Positions 49,501 through 57,477 are shown, numbered from the stretch's first letter. The stretch is 64,000 nucleotides of DNA from Actinomycetes bacterium (GCA_024276495.1 JAJRXC010000111.1:1-64000), one strand, 5' to 3'. Made by a program: numbers and translations. Notes: generated by a model from the letters alone, not told the origin.

Positions 49501-50645
49501 TCGGCTGTGTCGGCACGATGGTCGGCCCCACCGATGCGGTGCGTCGGACCCGCCTCGTACGCTGGCTCGACGACGAGGTCGCCCGCCGCCGCGGCTGCTC
49601 CGACCGGGCCGCGCCGGCGATTCTCGTCGTGATCGACGACTTCGCGGGCCTGAGCCGGGCCCACGATCCGGTGCGCGACGCCGACATCCACGAACGCATC
49701 GCCCGGATCTGGGCCGACGGCCCCGCGGTGGGAGTCACCACCGCCATGTCGGTTCGCCGCTCGGCCGACCTCCCGGCCGACCTCGCCGCCACGGTCGGCA
49801 CCGTGCTCTTGCATCGCAGCGCCGACCCGTCCGACGGCCTGCGATTCTCCATGAAGGTTGCGACCGACCGGTTCGGCCCGGGCCGGGCGGTGAGATCGAA
49901 CGACGGCGCCTGCGTGCAGATCGTGCTCGAGGCCGACTCGATCGAGCGGGCCGTCGCGCGTCGTTCGAGCGACGAACCCCCGGTTCCCGCACCACACGAG
50001 GTCGGCGAGCTCGGTGAGCGGATCGAGTGGCGCACCGTCACCCCGGTCGTGACGTTCGACACCGACGCGGTGCGAATCGAATTCGGCCGCCGCGACCGCG
50101 ACCTTCGGACCGCGTCGCTACGACTGCACCATCGAGATCACGCCTTGATTCTCGGCCCGGCCCGCGCCGGGCGGACCAACACCCTCGAGGTGATCGCCCG
50201 TGCCGCCGGCGACCGCGCCGTGATCGTCGGAGATGGTCCGCTGGCCCGGCGAAGTGGGCGGGCCCCGCTTTCGTCGGGGACCGTGCGGTCGATGCTCGAA
50301 GGTCGCGGTCCCACCCTCGTCCTGGTCGACGACTGCCTCGACGTCGACGATCCCACCGGCGATCTCGCCGCGATCGTCGCGTCGCCCCCTCCCGGTGTAC
50401 ACGTCATCGCGGCGGCCCGCCCCGACCGCTACCGGTCGGCCTACGGCCACTGGTCGGCCGACCTGCGGTTGTCACGCGTCGGCATTCTCCTCCGGCCCGA
50501 ACCACTCGACGGAGACCTTCTCGGCCGTCTCCTGCCCGCCCGACTCGGTCTCGCCCCGATCGCCGGGCGCGGGGTGCACGTCGCCGATGGCGGACACGAG
50601 ATCGTTCAGGTGGTCCACGCCGACGATCAGCCGTCGGCTCCGTAG
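46563..50645 (+). CDS. EssC-like type VII secretion ATPase (FHA plus three FtsK/SpoIIIE domains)
   Basis: 1360 residues. An N-terminal ubiquitin-like/leader part is followed by an FHA domain (about 95-165: VRVGRGRRADLRI, LSPSHLSI, LESRNGTSI), a pair of membrane helices (about 218-262), then three ATPase domains. The first has an intact Walker A (GGTTGSGKSELL, ~622) and Walker B (LLVVVDEFASLA, ~730). In the second the Walker lysine is Ala (GGPGAGATTTL, ~936) and in the third it is Arg (GPARAGRTNTL, ~1197). This matches EccC/EssC motors where domain 1 drives export and the others bind substrate. FHA plus fused ATPases is the type VIIb plan; no EccB, EccD, EccE or mycosin gene is beside it. Confidence 0.88.
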   Translation: MRIVHRTPAGDRVVELEINDPDRPIAELLGALGVSPPDSIDVVIDDRQVAADSPLSAVTMCEGTVVDSTPAPAATTPPARTLTISGGVRAGVMVDAAQPVRVGRGRRADLRIADPTLSPSHLSISGSVVSDLESRNGTSIEGHVLHGSAPLEPGASVRAGATRLSLRSRIDDRPVAILSALGAVGGTIPFNRPPRRCPIADAPDLVVPAAPPPPPATEPLSIAGIVAPVAAGAIVALLFSPFMAVFAALGPVLTIGTWWERRRRARRAHRATLRSLADELDRLAIALPARRRAEIVRQRELHPDPAEVVRRAVSPSVRCWERRPDDADAFVVGIGGTDTPYRPELVPAVGDAVAPEAEALLAAQPLMPDVPIPVDLSAGHVVGLIGDRTAAVAVARSLVLQLVTHHGPADLAVVVGTDDPSEWEWCRWLPHTTDHAVGRRGANVLVTTDTTGADRALTAAGDRTIVAVLDGDDPFQGRTTVGRRLLLGAHTSAIVLVADAHRLPAGCDRVVTVDELGQVQVVDPRRSDRGTTGLGWGLDRSVAAEASRRLARLDDPELPMAGAGVPGSVGLTGLLGVTGDDPAEIEARWARTDGGAGLTAPIGIDGDGPVVLDFVADGPHVLIGGTTGSGKSELLRSMVAAAGATADPDHVAMVLIDYKGGAAFDCCAELPHVAGLVTDLDDELAARALRCLDAELRHRERRLREVGAEDLAAFRSLASEHDLEPLPRLLVVVDEFASLAADLPDFLDALVGIAQRGRSLGVHLVLATQRPAGVVTDDIRANAGCRIALRVTDRTESVDVIGGPEAAVIPRNRPGRAIARFGPGELVMFQSALSTGHSTGRAGLSVRRPGAAPDDEPVAGPNDLRRLVDTIVRAHEARGGRRPRPPWPPPLPARIVRDEIDTGRVEPDWFMVDQPDEQRRSRSGWRPDDGQLVVVGGPGAGATTTLATAVLATTRGLGADSPHVHIIDLDAGRLAPLADLGCVGTMVGPTDAVRRTRLVRWLDDEVARRRGCSDRAAPAILVVIDDFAGLSRAHDPVRDADIHERIARIWADGPAVGVTTAMSVRRSADLPADLAATVGTVLLHRSADPSDGLRFSMKVATDRFGPGRAVRSNDGACVQIVLEADSIERAVARRSSDEPPVPAPHEVGELGERIEWRTVTPVVTFDTDAVRIEFGRRDRDLRTASLRLHHRDHALILGPARAGRTNTLEVIARAAGDRAVIVGDGPLARRSGRAPLSSGTVRSMLEGRGPTLVLVDDCLDVDDPTGDLAAIVASPPPGVHVIAAARPDRYRSAYGHWSADLRLSRVGILLRPEPLDGDLLGRLLPARLGLAPIAGRGVHVADGGHEIVQVVHADDQPSAP

Positions 50646-51613
50646 CGGACCCCCAGCTCGGCCCGGATCGCGTCGAAGTGTTCGAGCACGGCCCGGCTCG
50701 TCGCCCACGGCATGCGCGGGCTCTCGATCTCGCCGGCCCGGAGACACCGGTTCACCTCGACGACCTGATGGCGCAGGCCCGGGGCGTCACCGACGATCTC
50801 CTCGACCTGGTCGCCCCGGCGCAGGATCACCGATGCGCACGCATGGGCGGGGAACGGGAACTCGGCGACCCCTTCGGTGCCCTCGATTCGTGCGGTCATC
50901 GGGCCGTCGAGCCGCAGCCCGCACGTCAGCAGAGCCGAGGCGCCCGACGCCCACCCGCACAGGAGGCTGATCTCGTCGTCGACGCCGGTGGTCGCGAGAT
51001 GACCGACATGGTGGACCTCGTCGGGCGGGCCGAGCGCCCACCAGGCGAGGTTGAACGGGTACACGCCGAGGTCGAGGAGGGCACCGCCGCCCTTCGCCCG
51101 GTCGAGGAGCCGGTGGCCGGGGTCGAAGGGAAGTGGAAACGAGAAGTCGGCGATGACCCGGCGGACCTCGCCGATCGCTCCCTGTCCGATCCGGGTCATC
51201 GCCTCGACGTGCGCCGGGTTGAACCGCATCCACATCGCCTCCATCATGAAGCGGTCGTTGGCCCGGGCCGCCGCGATCATCCGGTCCACCTCGCCGACGT
51301 CGAGGGCCAACGGCTTCTCCACGAGGACGTGTTTGCCGGCCTCCATGAACTGCACGGCCTGGTCGGCGTGCACGATGTGCAGTCCGGCGATGTGGACGAC
51401 GTCGATCTCCGGGTCGGCGGCCAGGTCGGCGTAGCTGCCGTGGGCCCGCCCGATGCCGTGGGCCGCGGCGAACGCGTCGGCGGTCGCGGCCGATCGGGAA
51501 CCAACCGCGACGATCGGCCCCTCGCCGAGCGCCCCGAAGTCGTCGGCGAAGCCGGCGGCGATGTTGCCGGTTCCGGCGATGCCCCAGCGGATCGGTCCGG
51601 TCAGCGGCTCCAT
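50627..51613 (-). CDS. Gfo/Idh/MocA family oxidoreductase
   Basis: 328 residues: N-terminal Rossmann fold IRWGIAGTGNIAAGFADD, the AAHGIGRAHGSYADLAADPEID segment, the EKPLALDVGEVDRM motif (Lys-Pro) of the family, and a C-terminal beta domain with GGGALLDLGVYPFNLAWWALG. These enzymes oxidise or epimerise sugars, inositols or related compounds using NAD(P). Ribosome site GAGGGG lies 6 nt before the ATG. Its 3' end overlaps the convergent EssC-like gene by 19 bp. Confidence 0.9.
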   Translation of the reverse strand: MEPLTGPIRWGIAGTGNIAAGFADDFGALGEGPIVAVGSRSAATADAFAAAHGIGRAHGSYADLAADPEIDVVHIAGLHIVHADQAVQFMEAGKHVLVEKPLALDVGEVDRMIAAARANDRFMMEAMWMRFNPAHVEAMTRIGQGAIGEVRRVIADFSFPLPFDPGHRLLDRAKGGGALLDLGVYPFNLAWWALGPPDEVHHVGHLATTGVDDEISLLCGWASGASALLTCGLRLDGPMTARIEGTEGVAEFPFPAHACASVILRRGDQVEEIVGDAPGLRHQVVEVNRCLRAGEIESPRMPWATSRAVLEHFDAIRAELGVRYGADG

Positions 51614-51697
51614 GTGTCGCCCCTCGATCGTGTTGCCATCGATGCCTCCGTTCGTGGTCTCCCACCCTGGCCGACTCTCAGCGGCAACCATACGCAC

Positions 51698-53776
51698 ATG
51701 AGCGAACAAGGATCCTTCCCCCGTCGCCAGGCCGTGACCCGACGGTTCACGCTCGGCGCGCCCCGCGACATCCGCGTCTCGGCCGACGGTGGCCGGGTGA
51801 CGTTCCTGCGGTCCCGTGGACCCGAAGATCCCGTGAACTCGCTGTGGGTGTTCGATGTCGCGACGGCCGAGGAACGGCTCGTGGTCGACGCGGCCGCGCT
51901 CGGGGTCGACGACGATCTTCCTGCCGAGGAACGGGCCCGACGGGAACGAGCCCGGGAAACCGGAGGTGGGATCGTCGCCTACGACGCGACCGCCGACCTC
52001 GATGTCGTCGTCTTCGCCGTCGGCGGACGACTCGTGCGGGCCGATGTCGTCGCCGGCGAGGTCGAGAGGCTGACGGCCGCCGCCGGCGCGTTCGATCCGC
52101 GGTTGTCCCCGGACGGGTCATTTGTTGCCTACGTGATCGACGGCACGGTGCGAGTCGTCGACGCCGACGGTGACCGGGTCGTCGTCGAGGAAGCCGGTGA
52201 CACGGTCACGTGGGGGTCAGCGGAGTTCGTCGCCGGCGAGGAGATGGGCCGCACCCGGGGCCACTGGTGGGACCCCGACGGTGCACGACTTCTCGTCGAG
52301 CGGGTCGACGTCGTCGCCGTCGAACGATGGTGGATCTCGGCACCGGTGACGCCCGATGTCGCCCCCCGCGCCGTTCGATACCCGGCCGCGGGCACGGCAA
52401 ACGCCGATGTCGGTCTCGCCATCATCGGTCTCGACGGTTCCCGGCTCGACCTCGACTGGCGGGGCGACGAGTGGGAGTACCTCGCCGACGTGCGGTGGGA
52501 CGACGACGCGATCCGCCTGACCGTGCAGCGTCGCGATCAGCGGGTGTTGGCGATCCTGGAGGTCGACCCCGACACCGGCGCCATCGCCGAACGACACCGG
52601 ATCGAGAACGACCATTGGGTCGAGCTGGTCCCCGGCGCGCCGACGATCCACGACGGTCGGCTGGTGACCGTGGAGGACCGCGGCCCCGCCCGTCGTCTGT
52701 GCGTCGACGGGATGGCGGTGACCGGCGACGAGATCCAGGTGCGACGCGTCGTCTCGGCCGGCGAGCAGGGCATCATCGTCGCCGCGTCACGCGAGCCGAC
52801 ATCGGTCGACGTCGCGAACGTGACATGGGACGGTGCCCTCACCTGGCTCACCTCGGAACCGGGTGTCCACCACGCCGTCACCGGTGCCACCACTCGCGTC
52901 GAGATCTCTCGCAGTCTGGCCTTCGACGGGGCCGGTGTCGCCGTGCTCGCCGACGGGAAGCCGGTCGGCCGCCTCGTCGATCACAGTGAGACCCCGGAGC
53001 TCGACGTGTCCGTACGGATGCTGCGGCTCGGTCAACGGGAGTTGGCCGCGGCGCTGCTGCTGCCGCCCGATGTCGACGAGCACGCCCACCTCCCGGTTCT
53101 GGTCGACCCCTACGGCGGGCCCCATGCCCAGCGGGTGCTTCAGTCACGTTCGCTGTTCCACACCCCGCAGTGGTTCGCCGATCAGGGCTTCGCGGTGCTG
53201 GTCGTCGACGGGCGGGGCACGCCCGGCCGCGGTCCGGCGTTCGAGCGGGAGATCCACGGCGATCTCGCCGGCCCCGTTCTCGAAGACCAGATCGACGCGC
53301 TCCACGCGGCGGCCGCGCTCGACCCCCGGCTCGATCTCGGTCGGGTCGCGATCCGGGGATGGTCGTTCGGGGGCTACCTCGCCGCCCTCGCCGTGCTGCG
53401 ACGGCCCGACGTCTTTCGTGGGGCGATCGCCGGCGCTCCGGTCACCGACTGGGCCCTGTACGACACCCACTACACAGAGCGCTATCTCGGTGACCCGGGC
53501 GAGGAGCCGGACAACTACGCCCGCAGCGGGCTCGTCGACGAACCGGGCCGGTTCGATCCCGCCGCGGAGTTCCCGCCGCTGCTCCTCATCCACGGGCTGG
53601 CCGACGACAATGTCGTCGCTGCCCACACGCTGCGCCTGTCCCGGGCGCTCCTCGAAGCCGGGCTCGCCCACCGGGTTCTGCCCCTGTCCGGGGTGACCCA
53701 CATGACCCCGCAGGAAGAGGTCGCCGAGAACCTGTTGTTGGTCCAACTCGCGTTCCTCCGCGAGGTCCTCGACTGA
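51698..53776 (+). CDS. S9 family (prolyl oligopeptidase/DPP-IV-like) peptidase
   Basis: 692 residues: an N-terminal beta-propeller (about 1-430) of DPP-IV_N type and a C-terminal alpha/beta hydrolase. Catalytic residues are readable: Ser in GWSFGGYLAA, Asp in GLADDNVV, His in GVTHMTPQ. The Glu-Glu pair of DPP-IV is suggested by VAGEEMGRTRGHWW in the propeller, so removal of Xaa-Pro dipeptides is plausible. There is no signal peptide, so it is cytoplasmic. Divergent from the Gfo/Idh gene with 84 bp between. Confidence 0.9.
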   Translation: MSEQGSFPRRQAVTRRFTLGAPRDIRVSADGGRVTFLRSRGPEDPVNSLWVFDVATAEERLVVDAAALGVDDDLPAEERARRERARETGGGIVAYDATADLDVVVFAVGGRLVRADVVAGEVERLTAAAGAFDPRLSPDGSFVAYVIDGTVRVVDADGDRVVVEEAGDTVTWGSAEFVAGEEMGRTRGHWWDPDGARLLVERVDVVAVERWWISAPVTPDVAPRAVRYPAAGTANADVGLAIIGLDGSRLDLDWRGDEWEYLADVRWDDDAIRLTVQRRDQRVLAILEVDPDTGAIAERHRIENDHWVELVPGAPTIHDGRLVTVEDRGPARRLCVDGMAVTGDEIQVRRVVSAGEQGIIVAASREPTSVDVANVTWDGALTWLTSEPGVHHAVTGATTRVEISRSLAFDGAGVAVLADGKPVGRLVDHSETPELDVSVRMLRLGQRELAAALLLPPDVDEHAHLPVLVDPYGGPHAQRVLQSRSLFHTPQWFADQGFAVLVVDGRGTPGRGPAFEREIHGDLAGPVLEDQIDALHAAAALDPRLDLGRVAIRGWSFGGYLAALAVLRRPDVFRGAIAGAPVTDWALYDTHYTERYLGDPGEEPDNYARSGLVDEPGRFDPAAEFPPLLLIHGLADDNVVAAHTLRLSRALLEAGLAHRVLPLSGVTHMTPQEEVAENLLLVQLAFLREVLD

Positions 53777-53848
53777 ACGAGCCGGTGTGCTCGCGCGGTG
53801 GCGACTGGGCCGTTCGCGGGCCGGCCCTTGACCCGGACGGGGACTTGG

Positions 53849-53862
53849 CGCAACATATTGCG
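53849..53862. promoter_or_regulatory. short AT-centred palindrome
   Basis: CGCAA-CATA-TTGCG lies in the 221-bp spacer after the S9 peptidase. It is unusually AT-rich at its centre and could be a protein-binding site; no gene starts near it on the plus strand. Confidence 0.25.
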
Positions 53863-53899
53863 TCCGCCCGACGTCGCTTTGCGACGGGGTACGGGATCA

Positions 53900-53922
53900 C
53901 CGGGACCCCTCGGGGTTCCCGG
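53900..53922. terminator. hairpin between S9 peptidase and convergent SDR gene
   Basis: CCGGGACCCC pairs with GGGGTTCCCGG with one bulged base. Located 124 bp after the peptidase stop and 75 bp after the SDR stop on the other strand. Confidence 0.4.
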
Positions 53923-53997
53923 AATCGCGGGGCGGTGGTGCGCACCCATGGGGGAGGAGGTGCGCTCCGCCGCCGCCGCACTCTCTCCGAGTCGGGG

Positions 53998-54798
53998 TCA
54001 GACCGCGGTCCATCCGCCGTCGACGTGGATGATCGCGCCGGTCATGAACGATGACGCGTCGCCGGCGAGGAGAAGCAGGGCACCGTCGAGCTCGCCGTCG
54101 ATCCCGGCCCGACCCATCGGCGCGCCCTGCTCCATGTACGCGGCGGAACGGTCGTTTTCGAACATCTCGTGATTCATCTCGGTGTCGAACCATCCCGGGG
54201 CGATCGCGTTGACCCGCACGCCCTTGCGCGCCCACTGCGACGCGAGCTCGCGGGTGAGATTGTGGATCCCGCCCTTGGCGGCCGCGTAGCCGGGCACGCG
54301 GAGCTTGCCGCCGCCGACGGTCCCGAGGACCGAACCGATGTTCACGATCGACAGTCGATGTCGGGCGTCGATCGCCCAGCCGGCGGCCGCCCGGGCGATG
54401 CCGTAGGGCGCGACGAGGTCGATCTCGATCTCCCGCCGAAAGGCGTCGACATCGAAGTCGAGCGCGGGGACGGCGGTGCTGACCCCGGCGTTGTTCACCA
54501 CGACATCGATGCGGCCGTAGTGCGCCACGGTGGAATCGATCAGCGTCGCGGGCGCCTCCGGTCGGGTGAGGTCCACCGACACCGCCAACGCGTCGGGCAA
54601 CTCGGCGGCGAGCGCGTCGAGGCGGTCGGCCCGCCGGGCCGCCAGGACGACCTTGGCCCCCACCGAGGACAAGACCCGGGCGAAGCGTTCACCGAGACCG
54701 GAGCTCGCCCCGGTCACGATCGCGACACGATCGTCGAGCCGGAATCGAGACAGCGGGTCGGACGGGTCGGTCGGGTCGGTGTGGGTGCGCATCACCAT
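53998..54798 (-). CDS. short-chain dehydrogenase/reductase at the end of the molybdate operon
   Basis: 266 residues: TGASSGLGERFARVL cofactor motif, NNAGVST, catalytic Ser in NIGSVLGTVGG and Tyr-x-x-x-Lys in GYAAAKGGIHNL, and APGWFDTEM. An Arg after the second strand (LAARRADR) favours NADPH. It starts 14 nt after modC. Inclusion in a molybdate operon is positional; the SDR itself needs no metal. A 13-bp direct repeat spans the modC/SDR junction. Confidence 0.88.
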   Translation of the reverse strand: MVMRTHTDPTDPSDPLSRFRLDDRVAIVTGASSGLGERFARVLSSVGAKVVLAARRADRLDALAAELPDALAVSVDLTRPEAPATLIDSTVAHYGRIDVVVNNAGVSTAVPALDFDVDAFRREIEIDLVAPYGIARAAAGWAIDARHRLSIVNIGSVLGTVGGGKLRVPGYAAAKGGIHNLTRELASQWARKGVRVNAIAPGWFDTEMNHEMFENDRSAAYMEQGAPMGRAGIDGELDGALLLLAGDASSFMTGAIIHVDGGWTAV

Positions 54799-54829
54799 CG
54801 AGTCTGGCGCAACTACCGAGTCTGGCGCA
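54799..54829. repeat. 13-bp direct repeat at the modC-SDR junction
   Basis: CGAGTCTGGCGCA occurs at 54799-54811 and 54817-54829, an 18-nt period. One copy encodes the last residues of ModC, the other lies between its stop and the SDR start. Confidence 0.6.
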
Positions 54830-55478
54830 CCCGACCGGCTTCGATCGCGATGTGGGGGCCGGGCGGAGACATCGACGGGTCGCCCCGGGCGGTCGCATCG
54901 GCGGGATCGTGGGTGACCCACACGACGCATCCGTGGTCGAGACCACGAAGCTGCTCGCGGATCCGAGTCTTGCTGTCGTCGTCGATCGACGCCAGCGGCT
55001 CGTCGAGCAACACGACATCGGCGGGGGTCGCGAGGGTCCGGGCCAGCGCGCAGCGTTGCCGTTGCCCGATCGACAGGGTGCCGGGTCGCGCCGCGGCGTG
55101 GTCGTCGAGTCCCAACGCCGACACGTGGGGCCGGGCCTTCCGGCGGGCGTCCTCGCGGCCGAAGCCCCGGCGCCGGAACGGGAAGGCGACATTGTCGAGC
55201 ACGCTCAGATGCGGAAAGAGCCGGTGGTCCTGAAAGGCCATCGCCACCGGCCGCTCGTGGGTCGCGACGAAGGTGCCGGTCGCGGGAACATCGACCGGCC
55301 TCCCCGCGAGGTGCAGACTCCCGGTGTCGAGTGCTTCGAGACCGGCGATGGTCCGCAGGAGGGTCGTCTTTCCCGCGCCGTTCGGCCCGGAGACCATCGT
55401 CACACCGGCAGCGAGGTCGAGCTCCATGTCGAGAACGAGCTCGCCGAGACGGACGGTGCCGTGGAGTCGGAGGATCAT
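54813..55478 (-). CDS. modC: molybdate/tungstate-type ABC transporter ATP-binding protein
   Basis: 221 residues with Walker A GPNGAGKTTLLRT, Q-loop AFQDHRLFPHLSV, signature SIGQRQRCALART, Walker B VVLLDEPLAS and the H-loop WVTHDPADA. It ends right after the ATPase core and lacks the C-terminal TOBE (Mop) domain of standard ModC (~350 residues); the operon's first gene carries a TOBE domain instead. Overlaps the permease by ATGA. Molybdate is favoured over sulfate because of that regulator; tungstate remains possible. Confidence 0.85.
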   Translation of the reverse strand: MILRLHGTVRLGELVLDMELDLAAGVTMVSGPNGAGKTTLLRTIAGLEALDTGSLHLAGRPVDVPATGTFVATHERPVAMAFQDHRLFPHLSVLDNVAFPFRRRGFGREDARRKARPHVSALGLDDHAAARPGTLSIGQRQRCALARTLATPADVVLLDEPLASIDDDSKTRIREQLRGLDHGCVVWVTHDPADATARGDPSMSPPGPHIAIEAGRVRQTR

Positions 55479-56263
55479 CGTGACAACCAACGGCCGCGGA
55501 GCCCGATGAGGACGCCGAGACTGATCGCCAGGAGGAGCACGCTGATCGCGACCGCGGACTCGGGATCCTGCTCGAGGGCGAGAAACGTCTCGACCGGTAG
55601 CGTTCGGGTTCGTCCGCCCAGGCTGCCGGCAAACGTGATGGTCGCGCCGAACTCGCCGAGGGCCCGGGCCCACGACAGGGCGAGGCCGGCGGCGATCGCC
55701 GAGCGCATCGAGGGAAGGGTCACGTGGACGAAGGTCGACCACGGCGACGCGCCCGCCGTGGCGGCGGCCTCGTCGAGGGCGATGCCCTCTTCGCGAAGCG
55801 CCGATTCCAGCGTCGTCACGAAGAAGGGCAGGGCCACGAAGGTCGCGGCGACCACGGCACCGGCGGTCGTGAACGGCAGGGTCACCCCGAAGACCCGGTC
55901 GAGCCATCGGCCGAAGAGCCCCCGGCGCCCGAGGGCGAACAGCAAGGCGGTGCCGCCGACGACCGGCGGGAGCACCATCGGGAGCAGAACGAGGGCTCGG
56001 AGCAGGCCGATCCCGCGTCGCGACGAGCGGGCGAGCACCCAGGCCAGCGGGAGTCCGAGGGCGAGACACAACGCGGCCGCGACGACGCTGACGATGGCCG
56101 AGACCCGCATCGCGTCGCGGATCTCGGGGGATGTCAGCCGCTCGGAGAGCGTCGACCACGGGGCCTGCTGGAGAAGGCCCACGATCGGCACGACCAGAAG
56201 GGCCGCGGCGAGGACCGCGGGAACGGCCAGCGGCCACGGCGTCTGGCTACGAGGGCGACTCAT
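55475..56263 (-). CDS. modB: molybdate-type ABC transporter permease
   Basis: 262 residues, about six membrane helices. The binding-protein-dependent transport motif is readable as EAAATAGASPWSTFVHVTLP (EAA loop, contacts ModC). LPMVLPPVVGGTALLFALG and ALGEFGATITFAG are typical of ModB/CysT permeases. Overlaps modA and modC by 4 bp each. Confidence 0.88.
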   Translation of the reverse strand: MSRPRSQTPWPLAVPAVLAAALLVVPIVGLLQQAPWSTLSERLTSPEIRDAMRVSAIVSVVAAALCLALGLPLAWVLARSSRRGIGLLRALVLLPMVLPPVVGGTALLFALGRRGLFGRWLDRVFGVTLPFTTAGAVVAATFVALPFFVTTLESALREEGIALDEAAATAGASPWSTFVHVTLPSMRSAIAAGLALSWARALGEFGATITFAGSLGGRTRTLPVETFLALEQDPESAVAISVLLLAISLGVLIGLRGRWLSR

Positions 56264-57003
56264 GGGAGCGAGAACCCCCGGGCGAGGAGGATGTCGCGGC
56301 CTTCCGCCGATCGGAGCAGGTCGACGATCTCGCTTCCGGCTCCCTCGCGTCCCGATGCGTGAACCGACGCGGCGACATAGTCGGTGACGAACGGGGCCAG
56401 CGCGTCGTCGTCGACCGTGTCGAGCGCGAACGCGCGGGCGTCGGTGGCGTAGACGAGACCGCCGTCGAGCTCTCCGCGGGTGATCTTCAACGCGAGTGAA
56501 CGGACATTCGGTTCCTCGGTGTCGGCGGCGACGGTGAGGCCGATCGTCGTCGTCGCCTGTTCGGCCAGCCGGCCGCAGGGAACCTCGATCGCGCAGACAC
56601 CGATGAGGAGATCGTCGTCGGTCAGGTCGGCCAGCTCGTCGATCCCAGCCGGGTTCCCGGGGGCGACGGCGAGCACGAGCCGGTTGCTCGCGACGACCCC
56701 GAGTGGGGTGTCGACGAGGTCGGCATCGACGGCCCGCTGCATCGTCTCCCGGTCGGCGGTGATCAGCAGGTCCGCGTCGGCCCCGTCGGCCAACTGGCTC
56801 ACGAGCCGAGAGCTCCCGGCGATGATCCACACGGTCTCGGTGTCGAGGGCGGCGTCGATCGCGTCGGTGAGGTCGGTGAACGACGACGGGACCATCGCGA
56901 CGGTTCGGTTCGGCTCGCTCGCGCACGCCGCGCCCACGAGGGCGAGCGCGACGAGCGCGGCCGTGGCCGGGAGCCGCGGGCAACGAGAACGACCGGCGAT
57001 CAC
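56260..57003 (-). CDS. modA: molybdate-type ABC transporter substrate-binding lipoprotein
   Basis: 247 residues. GTG start overlapping the regulator stop (GTGA). A signal with lipobox-like Cys (ALVALALVGAACAS) anchors the protein outside. The binding fold has SSFTDLTDAID, WIIAGSSRLVSQL with Ser residues at the usual oxyanion positions, VASNRLVLAVAPGNPAGI, and GLVYATDARAF. Captures molybdate or tungstate and passes it to ModB. The residues fit ModA, but the exact anion is not certain. Confidence 0.85.
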   Translation of the reverse strand: MIAGRSRCPRLPATAALVALALVGAACASEPNRTVAMVPSSFTDLTDAIDAALDTETVWIIAGSSRLVSQLADGADADLLITADRETMQRAVDADLVDTPLGVVASNRLVLAVAPGNPAGIDELADLTDDDLLIGVCAIEVPCGRLAEQATTTIGLTVAADTEEPNVRSLALKITRGELDGGLVYATDARAFALDTVDDDALAPFVTDYVAASVHASGREGAGSEIVDLLRSAEGRDILLARGFSLP

Positions 57004-57389
57004 GGCCGTTCGACGACCACGTTCGTGGACTTGATCGACGCGACGGCAGGAACACCCGGTTCGAGGCCAAGGGCGTCGGCGGCCTCGGTCGAGATGAGCG
57101 ACACGATTCGATGCGGACCGGCTTGGATCTCCACCTGGGCCATCACCGTGTCTCGCACGACCCGGGTGACAAGCCCCGGGAATCGGTTCCGGGCCGACAC
57201 GGAACGGGCGGCATCGGTCGGTTCGTCGCCGAGCTCGAGGGCCAGGCGGGCGAGCTCGGTGCCCACCACCTCCCGGTGGCCGCCGCCGGTGCGGGTGGTC
57301 TCGAGGCGGCCCTGGTCGGCCCAGCGGCGCACCGTGTCGGGGCTCACTCCCAAAAGGCGGGCGGCTTCGCCCATTCGAAACGTGTGCAT
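57000..57389 (-). CDS. HTH-TOBE molybdate-responsive regulator
   Basis: 129 residues: an N-terminal MerR/excisionase-type helix-turn-helix (FRMGEAARLLGVSPDTVRRWADQGRL...TGGGHREV) followed by a single TOBE/Mop domain (NRFPGLVTRVVRDTVMAQVEI...VSLISTEAADALGLEPGVPAVASIKSTNVVVE) that binds molybdate. It is the first gene of the modABC operon and overlaps modA. It likely represses uptake when molybdate is plentiful. It differs from E. coli ModE, which uses a winged helix and two Mop repeats. Confidence 0.85.
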   Translation of the reverse strand: MHTFRMGEAARLLGVSPDTVRRWADQGRLETTRTGGGHREVVGTELARLALELGDEPTDAARSVSARNRFPGLVTRVVRDTVMAQVEIQAGPHRIVSLISTEAADALGLEPGVPAVASIKSTNVVVERP

Positions 57390-57404
57390 ACGGGCAAAGC
57401 GTAT
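57388..57404 (-). promoter_or_regulatory. candidate operator overlapping the regulator start
   Basis: ATACG-7 nt-CGTAT, an inverted repeat covering the first codon of the HTH-TOBE gene and its TACGCT -10. The place is right for autorepression of the mod operon; binding is inferred. Confidence 0.35.
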
Positions 57405-57477
57405 CCAAAAACGTGCAGATCAGAGAATCCTCGGCGGTCCACCGGCGGGTCGTGCCCTCCCCCTAGCGTCGACGGGC

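Noticed and set aside
47280-49997. 905-codon open frame on the minus strand opposite the EssC-like gene
   Set aside because: No recognisable motif, while the plus strand has FHA and Walker motifs throughout.
53828-53859. Plus-strand promoter (TTGACC ... CATATT) after the S9 peptidase
   Set aside because: Spacer is about 20 bp and no plus-strand gene follows.
54852-56387. 511-codon plus-strand frame across modC and modB
   Set aside because: Antisense of an operon with complete ABC motifs and 4-bp overlaps.
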